DNA of 64,000 nt from Aerococcus urinae (GCF_001543175.1 NZ_CP014161.1:62001-126000); one strand, 5' to 3'; shown: positions 45,055 to 54,155, counted from the stretch's first letter. The notes: generated by a model from the sequence alone, not told the origin. A program made the numbers and translations.

Positions 45055-46449
45055 ATGAAGCACCGTTATCCAAGTGAACAATTAGAAGTGGAAGTGACCG
45101 GACTTTCTGAGAAGGGGCTAGGTTTAGCCGAATACCGTTTTCCGGATACCGAATTAGGAAAAGGACGGAAATTAAAACTTCAAATTCCTAAGGCCCTACC
45201 TGGGGATAAATTGTTAGTCACTGTACCCAATGCCAGAGGTCGAAGACGAGCAACACGGACCTATGACCGGATCATTGAGCCTTCGCCTAGTCGAAATGGG
45301 GGTTATGAATTAAATGGCCCCCAAGTTGGTGGAGCACCTTTGGAATATATGAATTATCCCGATCAATTGGCCTATAAGCGAGCACTCACCCAGGGTTTCT
45401 TGGCTGACCAAGGCTTTGATCCCACTGTGGTGGGTGAGGTATGGGGGATGGATGACCCTTACCATTACCGCAATAAGCTGGAGCTGAGTTTCTCGATCGA
45501 TGGCGACTTGGGCTTCTTCGTCCAAGGCGACCAGTATCAGATTGTCGATTGGCAAAAGAATATCCTCGCCCCAGAAATCTTCATGACCCTTAAAGAAGAA
45601 GTTCAAGCCTGGCAAAAGGCTTGGGGTTTAGCTGGTTATGAAAAACAGTCTAAGCAAGGTTTGCTCAGACAACTGCTCTTGCGCCAAGGCCAGCACAGTG
45701 GCGAAGTCATGGTAGCTATTTTTGCCCAAGAAAAAACGGCAGATCTTGATCCAGATGCTATTCAAGACCTCATCCAACGCTTGCAGGCTTATCCTGAGAT
45801 TAATAGCTTGATGTGGATTAAGAATACCGCCATTGCTGACCGGATGGGGGCTGACAAGGTGGAAGTTCTTGCTGGTCGGGACTATATCCGTGATGAGCTG
45901 GCTGGTTTTAACTACCGCCTTTATTTCGACACTTTCTTCCAACCTAATCCTACCCAAGCTCAAAAGATGATTGATTTGGCTTGCGATTGGGCAGAATTAG
46001 ATGCAGATAGCCTGGTAATTGACCTTTTCTGTGGAGTTGGTAGCTTTAGTTTGCCCCTTGCCAAGCGAGCTAAGGCCTTGGTGGGAATTGAGATTGTGGA
46101 GCAATCGATTGAATCGGCTAAACGTAATGCTCGGGATAATGGGATCACTAACGCCCACTTTATTGCTCGTGATGCTCGCCACGGTTTGGCTGAAATTGAA
46201 GAAGAGTGGGGACAAGCGGACCTGCTCTTACTTGATCCTCCACGCAACGGTGCCGGTGGAAAAATCATGCGTCGGATTGGGCGGATGGGCCTAGACAAGA
46301 TCATTTACGTCTCCTGTAACCCTAAAAGCTTGGCAGCAGACCTAGTCTGGCTCAGAGACTTTGGTTATGAGATTATGAAATTCCAATTAATCGATCAATT
46401 CCCGCACACCCAGCATGTTGAATCGGTCGTGTTGTTGGAGAAGAAATAG
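45055..46449 (+). CDS. Second 23S rRNA (uracil-C5)-methyltransferase, RlmCD type
   Basis: The start is ATG 45055, eight bases after AAGGGG (TTG 45049 is also in frame). The 464-residue protein has an N-terminal TRAM-like domain (EVEVTGLSEKGLGLAEYRF), an insert, a SAM-binding motif (VIDLFCGVGSFSLPLAKRA) and catalytic Cys in YVSCNPKSLAADL after LLDPPRNG. It is a paralog of 27830-29209 with clearly diverged sequence. In Gram-positives one enzyme can methylate both U747 and U1939; two copies suggest split or changed targets. Confidence 0.9.
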   Translation: MKHRYPSEQLEVEVTGLSEKGLGLAEYRFPDTELGKGRKLKLQIPKALPGDKLLVTVPNARGRRRATRTYDRIIEPSPSRNGGYELNGPQVGGAPLEYMNYPDQLAYKRALTQGFLADQGFDPTVVGEVWGMDDPYHYRNKLELSFSIDGDLGFFVQGDQYQIVDWQKNILAPEIFMTLKEEVQAWQKAWGLAGYEKQSKQGLLRQLLLRQGQHSGEVMVAIFAQEKTADLDPDAIQDLIQRLQAYPEINSLMWIKNTAIADRMGADKVEVLAGRDYIRDELAGFNYRLYFDTFFQPNPTQAQKMIDLACDWAELDADSLVIDLFCGVGSFSLPLAKRAKALVGIEIVEQSIESAKRNARDNGITNAHFIARDARHGLAEIEEEWGQADLLLLDPPRNGAGGKIMRRIGRMGLDKIIYVSCNPKSLAADLVWLRDFGYEIMKFQLIDQFPHTQHVESVVLLEKK

Positions 46450-46470
46450 AATAATATAAAATGTAGAAGA

Positions 46471-46493
46471 AAGATCCTGAAAGGGGGCTTTTT
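46471..46493 (+). terminator. Weak terminator after the second RlmCD-like gene
   Basis: AAGATCCT / GGGGGCTTTTT imperfect hairpin with T-run, of the same family as 47022. Confidence 0.4.
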
Positions 46494-46633
46494 GTTATGG
46501 GGAATAGCAAGGAGGACATTAGTGTATTAGTGAAGAAATCGTGCTGTCTTTCGTTTTTTGATTTAATAACTTAGAAATATGAAATTGTGAGTGAATCGTG
46601 TAAAATCGATTAGATTGAAGGAGGGAGTTATAA

Positions 46634-46981
46634 ATGACGGAACCTGATAGTAACGGAGAAATTATTATCTACCAAAGTGAAGATGGAACGAGTAAATTAG
46701 ACGTTAAACTTGAAGATGAAACAGTTTGGTTGACACAAGCACAACTCGTTGAATTATTTCAGTCTAGTAAAGCTAATGTTAATGAACATATAAAAAACAT
46801 CTTCGATGGAGGAGAACTTGAGGAAAGTTCAACTGTTCGGGAATTCCGAATAGTTCGTCGAGAAGGAAGCCGAGATGTTGCTCGTAAAATAAAACATTAC
46901 AACCTCGATATGATCATCTCCCTTGGCTACCGCATTCAATCTAAGGTAGCTACTCACTTACAGCGCTGGGCGACCAAATAG
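46634..46981 (+). pseudogene. RhuM/virulence-protein family, truncated
   Basis: A 115-residue open frame with the start of a RhuM family protein (GEIIIYQSEDGTSKLDVKLE, ETVWLTQAQLVELFQSSKAN, YNLDMIISLGYRI). The family is normally about 330 residues, and this copy stops right after the RWAT motif. No further homologous sequence follows. RhuM genes often travel with mobile or restriction loci, but no such partner is here. The short product could still act as a small DNA-binding protein. Confidence 0.75.
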
Positions 46982-47021
46982 TATGTAGGATAATCATATG
47001 ATCATAGATAAATTTACCAGA

Positions 47022-47047
47022 AGAAGCTCCTGAAAAGGGGCTTTTTA
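47022..47047 (+). terminator. Intrinsic terminator before the TetR gene
   Basis: AAGCTCC-TGAAAA-GGGGCTTTTT. Confidence 0.6.
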
Positions 47048-47159
47048 TTATGGAAAAAATAGAAGGAATCTCCATTTTGAGCCATAGTCCCAACTTTTGA
47101 TAGAAGTTAGATCTTTCTGACACCACTATTAGCTATTTACAAAATAAAACATATAAATA

Positions 47160-47215
47160 ATGAACTTTTATTCATATTTTTATTTATTTTTCGCTCAACA
47201 TGAACTTTAATTCAT
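47160..47215. promoter_or_regulatory. Two TetR-type operators upstream of the TetR/ABC operon
   Basis: ATGAACTTTTATTCAT (47160-47175) and ATGAACTTTAATTCAT (47200-47215) differ by one base, are 40 bases apart, and each has ATGAA / TTCAT palindromic arms. They lie 28-80 bases before the regulator start. Confidence 0.65.
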
Positions 47216-47242
47216 AAAAAGAAAAATTACCTGGAGGATACA

Positions 47243-47821
47243 ATGGCTAAAGATAATAAAGAAAAGTTAATTCAAGCAACTGACCGCTTGCTGAGGGATA
47301 GAAGCATTAGTTCAATTACCACTAAGGAAATCACCAAGGAAGCGGGGGTATCTGTCGGCGTCTTTTACAACTATTTCACTAGCAAAGAAGATGTCTTCAC
47401 AGAATTGATCAAAAGCTTCTTCAATTATTCACTAGAAGAAATGAAAAAACTTCAAGCAGAAATAACCGGAAAGAATCTGAGGTCGGAAATAAAGTTTAAA
47501 GAATATTTGATTAAGGGGATAGATAAAGATTGGGAAAATCGCTTCTTAAATAGTGATATTTTAACGCTTTCAAGAAAAGACCAAGCTTTCAACGAATTAA
47601 TGATGGATTTTAATGAAGGAATGATTGCGATTATTGTTGATATTTTAACCATTATTCAAGCGGACGCTCAGGACAATGACCTGGTCATTAAGGCCAAGTT
47701 AATCATGAATTTGATTCAGAATTCCTACCCCGTCTTTTCTAGTTTTGAGGATGACCAAGAGCAAGAAGCTTATATGGAGCAAGTGGTCAAAATAATTTTT
47801 GATCTGAGCTTTAATGAATAG
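47243..47821 (+). CDS. TetR family regulator
   Basis: A 192-residue regulator with an N-terminal TetR helix-turn-helix (TTKEITKEAGVSVGVFYNYFTSKEDVF) and a helical ligand domain. Ribosome-binding site CTGGAGG. It is followed after 11 bases by an ABC exporter, which it most likely represses together with itself through the two repeats just upstream. The inducer is unknown. Confidence 0.92.
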   Translation: MAKDNKEKLIQATDRLLRDRSISSITTKEITKEAGVSVGVFYNYFTSKEDVFTELIKSFFNYSLEEMKKLQAEITGKNLRSEIKFKEYLIKGIDKDWENRFLNSDILTLSRKDQAFNELMMDFNEGMIAIIVDILTIIQADAQDNDLVIKAKLIMNLIQNSYPVFSSFEDDQEQEAYMEQVVKIIFDLSFNE

Positions 47822-47832
47822 AGGACAAGACT

Positions 47833-48774
47833 ATGGAGAATATTTTAACCGTCAAAGACCTATCAAAAACCTATAAAAATGGGCGAAAAGCCCTTGATCA
47901 TTTAAATTTCACTGTGACTAAGGGTGAGATCCTTGGCTTTTTAGGACCCAATGAGGCTGGGAAGAGCACCACCATCAATATTCTATCGACCCTACTAAAA
48001 GCGGATGAAGGGCAAGTGATCTACTTTAATAATGACCACTTGCCACTTAAAACCATCAAACAGCACCTGGGGATTGTGCCACAAGAACTCGCCATTTATG
48101 AGGATATTTCCGCTTTTGATAATGTAAAATTCTTTGCCTCCTTATATGGTGTCAAGAAAGCTGAAATGAAGGACCGGGTAATAAAGGCGTTAAGGAAGGT
48201 CGGATTGGAAGAACGCGCCCATGATAAGGCTGCCACTTTTTCGGGTGGGATGAAGCGACGTTTAAACATTGCCTGTGCCATAGCCCATGATCCCCAATTA
48301 ATTATTTTTGATGAGCCTACCGTGGGGATTGATCCCCAGTCGAGAAACCATATTCTCGAATCGATCGAGGCTTTGCGGGATGAAGGGGCCACGGTTATCT
48401 ACACCACCCATTACATGGAGGAAGTCCAGCAGCTTTGTGACCGGGTCATTATTATGGATGGGGGAGAGGTTTTATTAAATGACCGCTTGGATAATATCTT
48501 GAAAGCTTACAGCAATGTCAAGTATCAAATGAGCCTGGACCAGCCCATATTCCCAGACTTATTAGATATCATCCACCACTTACCCCAGGTGCTGTCTGCT
48601 AGTCAGGACGATGAATTGCACATGAATCTCACGATGAAGGAAGCAGGTACTTCGTTAAATGAAGTCTTGGAATTATTGGTTCAGTCTCATATTGCGATTA
48701 CCAGTATCCAAACCAGAAAGAATAATCTAGAAGATGTTTTCTTAAGCCTAACCGGAAAACAATTAAGGGACTAG
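47833..48774 (+). CDS. ABC-2 type exporter ATPase
   Basis: A 313-residue ATPase of the DrrA/CcmA-like drug export group. Walker A is GPNEAGKST (Glu where Gly is usual, but the essential G....GKS/T is intact), signature FSGGMKRRLNIA, Walker B IIFDEPTVGIDPQ, H-loop TTHYMEE, and the C-terminal extension of about 90 residues typical of this group. The first gene after the TetR regulator. Confidence 0.92.
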   Translation: MENILTVKDLSKTYKNGRKALDHLNFTVTKGEILGFLGPNEAGKSTTINILSTLLKADEGQVIYFNNDHLPLKTIKQHLGIVPQELAIYEDISAFDNVKFFASLYGVKKAEMKDRVIKALRKVGLEERAHDKAATFSGGMKRRLNIACAIAHDPQLIIFDEPTVGIDPQSRNHILESIEALRDEGATVIYTTHYMEEVQQLCDRVIIMDGGEVLLNDRLDNILKAYSNVKYQMSLDQPIFPDLLDIIHHLPQVLSASQDDELHMNLTMKEAGTSLNEVLELLVQSHIAITSIQTRKNNLEDVFLSLTGKQLRD

Positions 48775-48793
48775 AGCCAAAGGAGAAATGCTT

Positions 48794-49534
48794 ATGTTAA
48801 CCATCATGAAACAAGATCTGGTGAATCTTTTCAAAAATAAGCCGATTATGACCTATCTAATACTTTATCCCTTTCTCTTAATTACAGTGACAGGCTTTGT
48901 CTTTTCATCTCTTTTTAGTGATGACCTGCTCACAGCCTATGACTATTATGGGGTCACTATGATGATCTACTTGTCCATGGCCACGGTGATTATCCTGCCC
49001 GAGCTCTTCTTTGGTCACCAGGTCAAGTATGCTAATTATCGGATTGTCTATTCGCCTATGGCTCGATACAAAGTTTATTTATCCAAACTAATTGTATCTA
49101 TTTCAGTCTCCTATGCCATCCTAGCCAGCTATATCTTGGTTTTTAATGCGGTAGGTTGGGTTAACTATGGGGGCAGGCATGTGGCCTTTATCTTATTACT
49201 GGATTTAGCCCTGGTGATCTTTTCCATTACTTTTGGGGGTGCTTTCTGCCTGTTGTTAAAGAGCGAAGATCTCGCCACAAAAATTCTAAATTTGGTGATT
49301 AATGTTTTCGCCATTCTGTCGGGGCTATTCTTCCCCATGTCTATCTTTGGAAAAAGGGCCGCTCAAATCGCTAACCTATCACCTATCGCACAAGTGATGA
49401 AGAGCTTTTTCGAGATTATTTATGATCAAAATGCCAGTTTCCTATCGCAGACGATCATCGCTTTAATGTGTGCCTCACTAGGCTTTTTATTGATTATCCA
49501 CTTAAAATATCACCCGGAAGATTTTGGAGAATAA
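48794..49534 (+). CDS. ABC-2 type exporter permease 1
   Basis: A 246-residue permease with six hydrophobic segments. ATG 48794 is preferred over ATG 48788, because AGGAG (48781-48785) is eight bases from it and only two from the earlier one. The family-like C-terminal part (LVINVFAILSGLFFPMSIFG, LSPIAQVMKSFFEIIY) is present. The next permease gene begins two bases after its stop. Confidence 0.88.
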   Translation: MLTIMKQDLVNLFKNKPIMTYLILYPFLLITVTGFVFSSLFSDDLLTAYDYYGVTMMIYLSMATVIILPELFFGHQVKYANYRIVYSPMARYKVYLSKLIVSISVSYAILASYILVFNAVGWVNYGGRHVAFILLLDLALVIFSITFGGAFCLLLKSEDLATKILNLVINVFAILSGLFFPMSIFGKRAAQIANLSPIAQVMKSFFEIIYDQNASFLSQTIIALMCASLGFLLIIHLKYHPEDFGE

Positions 49535-49536
49535 AA

Positions 49537-50487
49537 ATGAAATTTGTCATTCTAAACAACAATTTAAAACGCCTCTTTCAAGCAAAATCCTACCTCGTCC
49601 TATCGATGCTACTTGTCTTTGTAACGGTCGCCGCTAGTGCTTTTGTGGTCACCATGGATGCCCCCAAACCCATAATGGGGGTCGACCCAAGTGCCAGTGA
49701 ATTGTTAGACATGAATATTGATGATTTATCTGTTGAAGAACTATCAGAAGATCATCCTGCTTACACTAAACTTATCACCGGCGACTACGATGCCTACATC
49801 ACTAAAGAAGACGGCAAGTATCAAGTGACGACAGTAAGAAATGCTGAATTGGGAGATGAGTTGAACCAATTTCTCAATACGGGGCAATTAAGCAGTGAAC
49901 CCGATCCAGGCAATAATCAATTTAAAGTGATTCTCAGTGTTCTAGCGATGAGCTCGATGATTCTTTCTTTAATTCTTTATCGTTTTTACTTTGATGACTG
50001 ACAAGGGATTGATAAGCGGATTTATTCCAGCGGACTTTCGACCCTTTCTTACCTTTTTCAGCAAGTGCTGTTCACTTTTCTGCTTCTGTTTACGATTAGT
50101 ACCTTAGCTTGCTGTAGTCTTTTTCCTCTCTTTGACCTCGAATTATCTGGACGATTTTTCTTAGATTTATTTTTTCTTGAACTATTTGCTGCCAATTTTG
50201 GCATGGTCTTATCAACGCTGACTAAGAAAAATCAGGGAGCCCTCTTAGTGGGGACCATGCTATCTGTTTTGACCATGCTGCTTTCGGAGGCTCTATTTAC
50301 ATTAAAAGCAAACAGTCTACAAGAAGAGATCCAGCCGCTTTTTCCGCAATTCTATATGGCCAAGTTGGGATCAGGGTTGGATGGCCAGTCGGTAGATCTA
50401 AGGCAATCGGTATGTGTTCTTTTACTCTATACTTTGCTTTTCTTCTTAATCGCCCTCAACGTGCAAAAGCGAAGAATAGAAAAGTGA
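49537..50487 (+). pseudogene. ABC-2 type exporter permease 2, interrupted by an in-frame TGA
   Basis: The frame opens at ATG 49537 (after TTTGGAG). It has one N-terminal membrane segment, an extracytoplasmic domain, and a second segment, then meets TGA at 49999-50001 (FYFDD-stop-QGIDKRIYSSG). The same frame continues without any other stop to 50487 and encodes the remaining four membrane segments. One base change (CGA to TGA, Arg in that conserved position) would explain it. If real, this exporter lacks a working second permease, unless the stop is read through or the two parts are translated separately. Confidence 0.88.
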
Positions 50488-50535
50488 TAGATCGAACCAA
50501 AGAAATAGAATGCGATAGATACGATATCTTATTTT

Positions 50536-50558
50536 AGCCTCACAAAAGGGGCTTTTTC
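50536..50558 (+). terminator. Terminator after the ABC-2 exporter operon
   Basis: AGCCTC-ACAAAA-GGGGCTTTTT. Confidence 0.6.
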
Positions 50559-50577
50559 TATAGATCTTTTATACTAC

Positions 50578-50606
50578 TTGCAACGTACTACGTAAGGCGA
50601 TATAAT
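50578..50606 (+). promoter_or_regulatory. Promoter of the PadR/DUF2812 pair
   Basis: TTGCAA, 17-base spacer, TATAAT, 24 bases before the PadR start. TACTAC (50572) and GTAGTA (50611) flank it as an inverted pair and could be regulator half-sites. Confidence 0.8.
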
Positions 50607-50629
50607 AAGGGTAGTAAGAGGGTGACAAA

Positions 50630-50968
50630 ATGGCCGATGAAACACAGTTAGCAAGTGAAATTCCTCTAACCGAAACCCATTTTCTCGTCTTATTAACCAT
50701 GGTTAAGCCCAACCATGGTTACGGCGTTATGCAAGAGGTGGAAGTGATCACCCATGGACGGGTTACTTTTGGACCGGGGACTTTATATGGAGCGATTAAT
50801 AACCTTTCAAAGAAGGGTTGGATCGAAATGGTTGAACACGATAAGAAAAACCGGCGGAAAATTTATCAAACCACGACGACAGGACGTAAGTTGCTTGAAT
50901 TAGAGTTCAAGCGCATGAAGCAATTAATTGAGGCAAGTCAGGACTATTTAAGGGAAGGTGAGTCATGA
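50630..50968 (+). CDS. PadR family regulator
   Basis: A 112-residue PadR-like protein with a winged helix (LTETHFLVLLTMVKPNHGYGVMQEVE, FGPGTLYGAINNLSKKGWIE) and a C-terminal dimerisation helix. It is paired with a DUF2812 membrane protein that overlaps its end (ATGA), a combination widespread in Firmicutes. It likely represses this two-gene operon. Confidence 0.92.
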   Translation: MADETQLASEIPLTETHFLVLLTMVKPNHGYGVMQEVEVITHGRVTFGPGTLYGAINNLSKKGWIEMVEHDKKNRRKIYQTTTTGRKLLELEFKRMKQLIEASQDYLREGES

Positions 50969-51612
50969 TGGTGACAAAGTTTAAGGCCTTTTTTAACCCG
51001 ATTGAAGGTCGTCAAGAGTACCTCAACACCCTAGCAGACCAAGCATATCGTTTACTTTCAAGTGGCGGCTTGCTGCAAAGATTTCAAAGATCTGACACCC
51101 AGCCGCTTCATTATACGGTTCAATATATCGGCCATATGGTCCCTAAAGAGCGGAAGGATTACTGTGAATTTTTAGAAGGATTGGGCTATCAAACATTTTT
51201 TGCCCCGCTTAATATGGGCAAGTTTACTTTGGGCAATGTGCGCTGGCGTCCTTATAATAACGGACGGGCGGCGCTTGCGACCAGCCTAGGGATGATTAAT
51301 CATGAAATATTAATCATTGAGAGCAAGGAAGCTAAAGAACTACCAGCCTTTAGCGAAAAGGAGGGCAAGCGAGCGGACTTGAAAGGGCGGTTAAGACCGG
51401 CAACCTATCTGATGATTGTTTCCCTTATTATGTTAGGGATTGCCCTATTAGTTTACTTGGATTTCTCCCAAGACTGGTGGGCGTGGACGGCTAGGAGTGT
51501 TCGCCCCTTGGAAGGTGTATTCTGGGTCTGGCTAATCGTTGGTGCTGTGCTCTTGATTTATTCTGGCTGGACGATAGCTCGAATTCGGTCTTTAATTCAG
51601 GACCTGTCCTAG
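50965..51612 (+). CDS. DUF2812 membrane protein
   Basis: A 215-residue protein with an N-terminal cytoplasmic DUF2812-like domain (residues about 1-130) and two C-terminal membrane segments (YLMIVSLIMLGIALLVYLDF, VFWVWLIVGAVLLIYSGW). It is the standard partner of PadR regulators, possibly involved in sensing envelope or membrane-active compounds; the actual role is unknown. Confidence 0.85.
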   Translation: MMVTKFKAFFNPIEGRQEYLNTLADQAYRLLSSGGLLQRFQRSDTQPLHYTVQYIGHMVPKERKDYCEFLEGLGYQTFFAPLNMGKFTLGNVRWRPYNNGRAALATSLGMINHEILIIESKEAKELPAFSEKEGKRADLKGRLRPATYLMIVSLIMLGIALLVYLDFSQDWWAWTARSVRPLEGVFWVWLIVGAVLLIYSGWTIARIRSLIQDLS

Positions 51613-51665
51613 GCGACCTATAATAATTATGGAAACATTCGAAGACTATACACAAAGGAGGGCTT

Positions 51666-52103
51666 ATGACTAGCTTAGTCTTTACTGAAAAAGATAAAAG
51701 CTTAACTGTCGATATTCTTGGCTATGAATTCAAAGATCTATCTGAAAGTGATGATGTATTTGATCGAAATTGGTTAAAAGTAGCGTTTAGCTATTCGGAT
51801 TCAGTCAAGTCCTTTAAACAAGTGGATCCTTGCCTATTAAGTTTTGAGCTGGGAGACATCATTGAAAGTATCCATTCGCTGATATCGGGAAAGGAAACAG
51901 AGGTGTTGAGAACATTTACAGAGCCCTACTTGTCCATGGCTATTACTCAAATCGATTCTTGCTATGCTTTCCAAATAAGTTTTGTCTATGACACTAAGAA
52001 TGATTGGAAAAAAGTATCTTTATGCCAAACATTGAATTGTGAAGAGCTTAAGCAGTTGAGCTTTCAATTAAAGGATTTCTATCAAAGATCTCCATTAAGA
52101 TAA
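51666..52103 (+). CDS. WapI-like immunity family protein (orphan)
   Basis: A 145-residue soluble protein. The pattern LGYEFKDL, FDRNWLKVAFSY, and DPCLLSFELGDIIESI resembles the WapI-type immunity family, which protects against contact-dependent toxins of the WapA type. No toxin gene, polymorphic toxin repeat or secretion gene lies next to it. The assignment is moderate. The ribosome-binding site is AAAGGAGG. Confidence 0.55.
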   Translation: MTSLVFTEKDKSLTVDILGYEFKDLSESDDVFDRNWLKVAFSYSDSVKSFKQVDPCLLSFELGDIIESIHSLISGKETEVLRTFTEPYLSMAITQIDSCYAFQISFVYDTKNDWKKVSLCQTLNCEELKQLSFQLKDFYQRSPLR

Positions 52104-52281
52104 AAGTGTCATAAAAGGCTTTACAGGCTGAGGAGAAAATAGCCAACACGATAGTATGGGGAAAGCTAATGGAGTTATGGTTAAGCCGTAATTAAGAGGT
52201 TCGGTACTGTCCAAGCAAGACCAGGCCTGCCAAGAGCTTTGGGCGCAAAATAAATATCTGGTACTAAAGTTTTTTTATTCA

Positions 52282-52481
52282 TTATATTACCTTCTCATAA
52301 ATAAAAATATCTTCGATTTTTAAATCAAAATTTTTAGCAATTTTGAATGCTAATATAATTGAAGGATTATATCTACCATTCTCAAGAGAACTAATAATTT
52401 GCCTAGAAACTTCTAGGGCTATTGCAAGTTCTTTTTGACTTGTTTTCTCGACTTATGAAGTGATTCTAGTTTATTTTTCAC
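52282..52481 (-). pseudogene. Small XRE family regulator, frameshifted
   Basis: On the minus strand a GTG start (52481) after AAAGGTG gives VKNKLESLHKSRKQ, then goes out of frame. The continuation in another frame is QKELAIALEVSRQIISSLEN, followed by GRYNPSIILAFKIAKNFDLK to a TAA at 52282. Adding one A in AAACAAGTC restores a 66-residue XRE-type helix-turn-helix protein. It was followed by a now very short open frame (MNKKTLVPDIY) overlapping its stop, where such regulators usually have a membrane partner. The rest of the 52.1-52.7 kb gap shows nothing else. Confidence 0.8.
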
Positions 52482-52688
52482 AACTTATTTCACCTTTAAT
52501 TCCTAAATGGAAAGCTAACTTTATTTGTTGTATAAGATAAAACGACTTATGACAAGTGAGCTTTCCTTTTTTTTGCAATAATGACATAGATAGTCAATTA
52601 AGGATATAGTGAAAGCTAGAGTATTGGCGTCATTCTTTGTCTTTGGATTTGATATAATGATATTGAAAAATGAAATGGCGAATAATCC

Positions 52689-54155
52689 ATGATAAAGAGT
52701 ATTAAAATTGAAGAGGTGATGAAAATAGAAAACTACACTATAGAATCCTTAAAGGACATGCATGAAGGGCAGTATTTTGATCGGAAAAGTGCAAGGATGA
52801 AGCCCAAGGATGCAGTAAAACATATTATCGCTTTTGCTAATGCAGACGGTGGAAGTTTAGTCATAGGAATTGAAGATAACGGAGATTTATCCGGTACAAA
52901 CTATCAAGGGGCTCATACATTAGAAGATTATAAGCTGGCAATCCAACAAGATATATTGGGTCAACCTTGCGTTTCTTATGAATATATTGATTACTTAATG
53001 GAAGGACAAGAAGATAGATTATTTTTAATCCGCGTTGAATTATCAGTTGACCGATTGATTAAAAGTCGCAATGAAGAAGTTTATTTAAGGATTGGCGATA
53101 AAAGTGTCAAACAGACCTACTCTCAAATTAGACAGTTAGAATATGCTAAAGGGGAAAGATTATTCGAAGATAACTTAGTCGCTGAAGCTAACATAACGGA
53201 TTTAGACGAGCAACTGTTGAATGAATATAAGAGACATCTTAATTGTAGCGACTTAAGTCACCGTCAAGTTTTAGAAGCTCGTGGTTTTATGCAGCAAGGA
53301 CAATTAACAGTTGCAGCAATTTTGATGTTTGCTGAGAATCCAAGTTATTATTTTCCTCAAGCTCGCTTAAGATTTTTGCGATATGAAGGAGCTAGGCGTG
53401 AAACAGGAGTGCGCATGAATATCGTTAAAGATCAGACTTTTGATGGTCCAATTCCAGAGATTATTCGCCAAGCTCAAGTTGCAGTTAACGCTCAACTTAG
53501 AGAATTTCAGTTTCTTGGAGAAGATGGTCGCTTTAAAATTGTTCCCGAATATCCGGAATTTGCATGGTTTGAGGGAATTGTCAATGCAGTTGCTCATCGT
53601 GATTATTCTTTTCGTGGGGACTATATCCGTATTAGCATGTTTGATGATCGTTTGGAAATCTTTAGTCCAGGCTCTCTACCTAATATCGTGACCTTAGATA
53701 ATATGCGATATACTCGCTATGCGAGAAATCCTAGAATAGCACGAGCTTTAGTAAGTTTTGGCTGGGTTAGAGAATTAAATGAGGGTGTCAACCGAATTTA
53801 TGATGAAATGGCAGATTTTTACCTTAATGAACCTGAATATAGCCAACCACATCCCCACGCTCTTCTTTTAAAATTAGAAAACAACTATCTTTCTCGTCAG
53901 ATGAGGATGGACGATAGGGTGGGAGACCTCGAGAAAAAACTGATTACAGATGAATTTAATGAAAATGAGCGTAAAATTCTGGCTTATTTATATGGTAATG
54001 GACGCATAACAGTAAAAAAAGCTTCTGAAATTATTGAAATGAGTGATGCCACAGCTCGTAAGCTATTAAGAGCATTGGTTGATAAAGAAGTTCTTTGTTG
54101 GCATGGAAATTCAAAGCGAGATCCTAGACAATATTACACTCTCATAAGTGAGTAA
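52689..54155 (+). CDS. AlbA_2 / RecG-like ATP-binding protein
   Basis: A 488-residue protein (478 if ATG 52719 with GAGGTG is the start). The N-terminal AlbA_2 (Schlafen-like) domain is seen as GQYFDRKSARMKPKD and HIIAFANADGGSLVIGIED (about residues 25-140). A C-terminal HATPase_c_4-like region has NAVAHRDYSFRG and RLEIFSPGSLP. A winged helix (ITVKKASEIIEMSDATARKLL) ends it. These proteins (COG2865) are common accessory genes, often near phage or defence loci, with unclear roles in nucleic acid or transcription control. A tandem repeat follows its stop codon. Confidence 0.85.
   Translation: MIKSIKIEEVMKIENYTIESLKDMHEGQYFDRKSARMKPKDAVKHIIAFANADGGSLVIGIEDNGDLSGTNYQGAHTLEDYKLAIQQDILGQPCVSYEYIDYLMEGQEDRLFLIRVELSVDRLIKSRNEEVYLRIGDKSVKQTYSQIRQLEYAKGERLFEDNLVAEANITDLDEQLLNEYKRHLNCSDLSHRQVLEARGFMQQGQLTVAAILMFAENPSYYFPQARLRFLRYEGARRETGVRMNIVKDQTFDGPIPEIIRQAQVAVNAQLREFQFLGEDGRFKIVPEYPEFAWFEGIVNAVAHRDYSFRGDYIRISMFDDRLEIFSPGSLPNIVTLDNMRYTRYARNPRIARALVSFGWVRELNEGVNRIYDEMADFYLNEPEYSQPHPHALLLKLENNYLSRQMRMDDRVGDLEKKLITDEFNENERKILAYLYGNGRITVKKASEIIEMSDATARKLLRALVDKEVLCWHGNSKRDPRQYYTLISE

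Noticed and set aside
45049-45055. TTG 45049 as the start of the second RlmCD-like gene
   Set aside because: ATG 45055 is in frame two codons later, with a better distance to AAGGGG.
46634-46981. RhuM fragment as sign of a restriction or phage island
   Set aside because: No integrase, restriction, phage or transposase gene and no flanking repeats are visible in the surrounding sequence.
47833-48774. Glu in the ABC Walker A (GPNEAGKST) as a loss-of-function change
   Set aside because: The variable position before AGKST tolerates other residues; Lys and Ser/Thr that bind ATP are intact.
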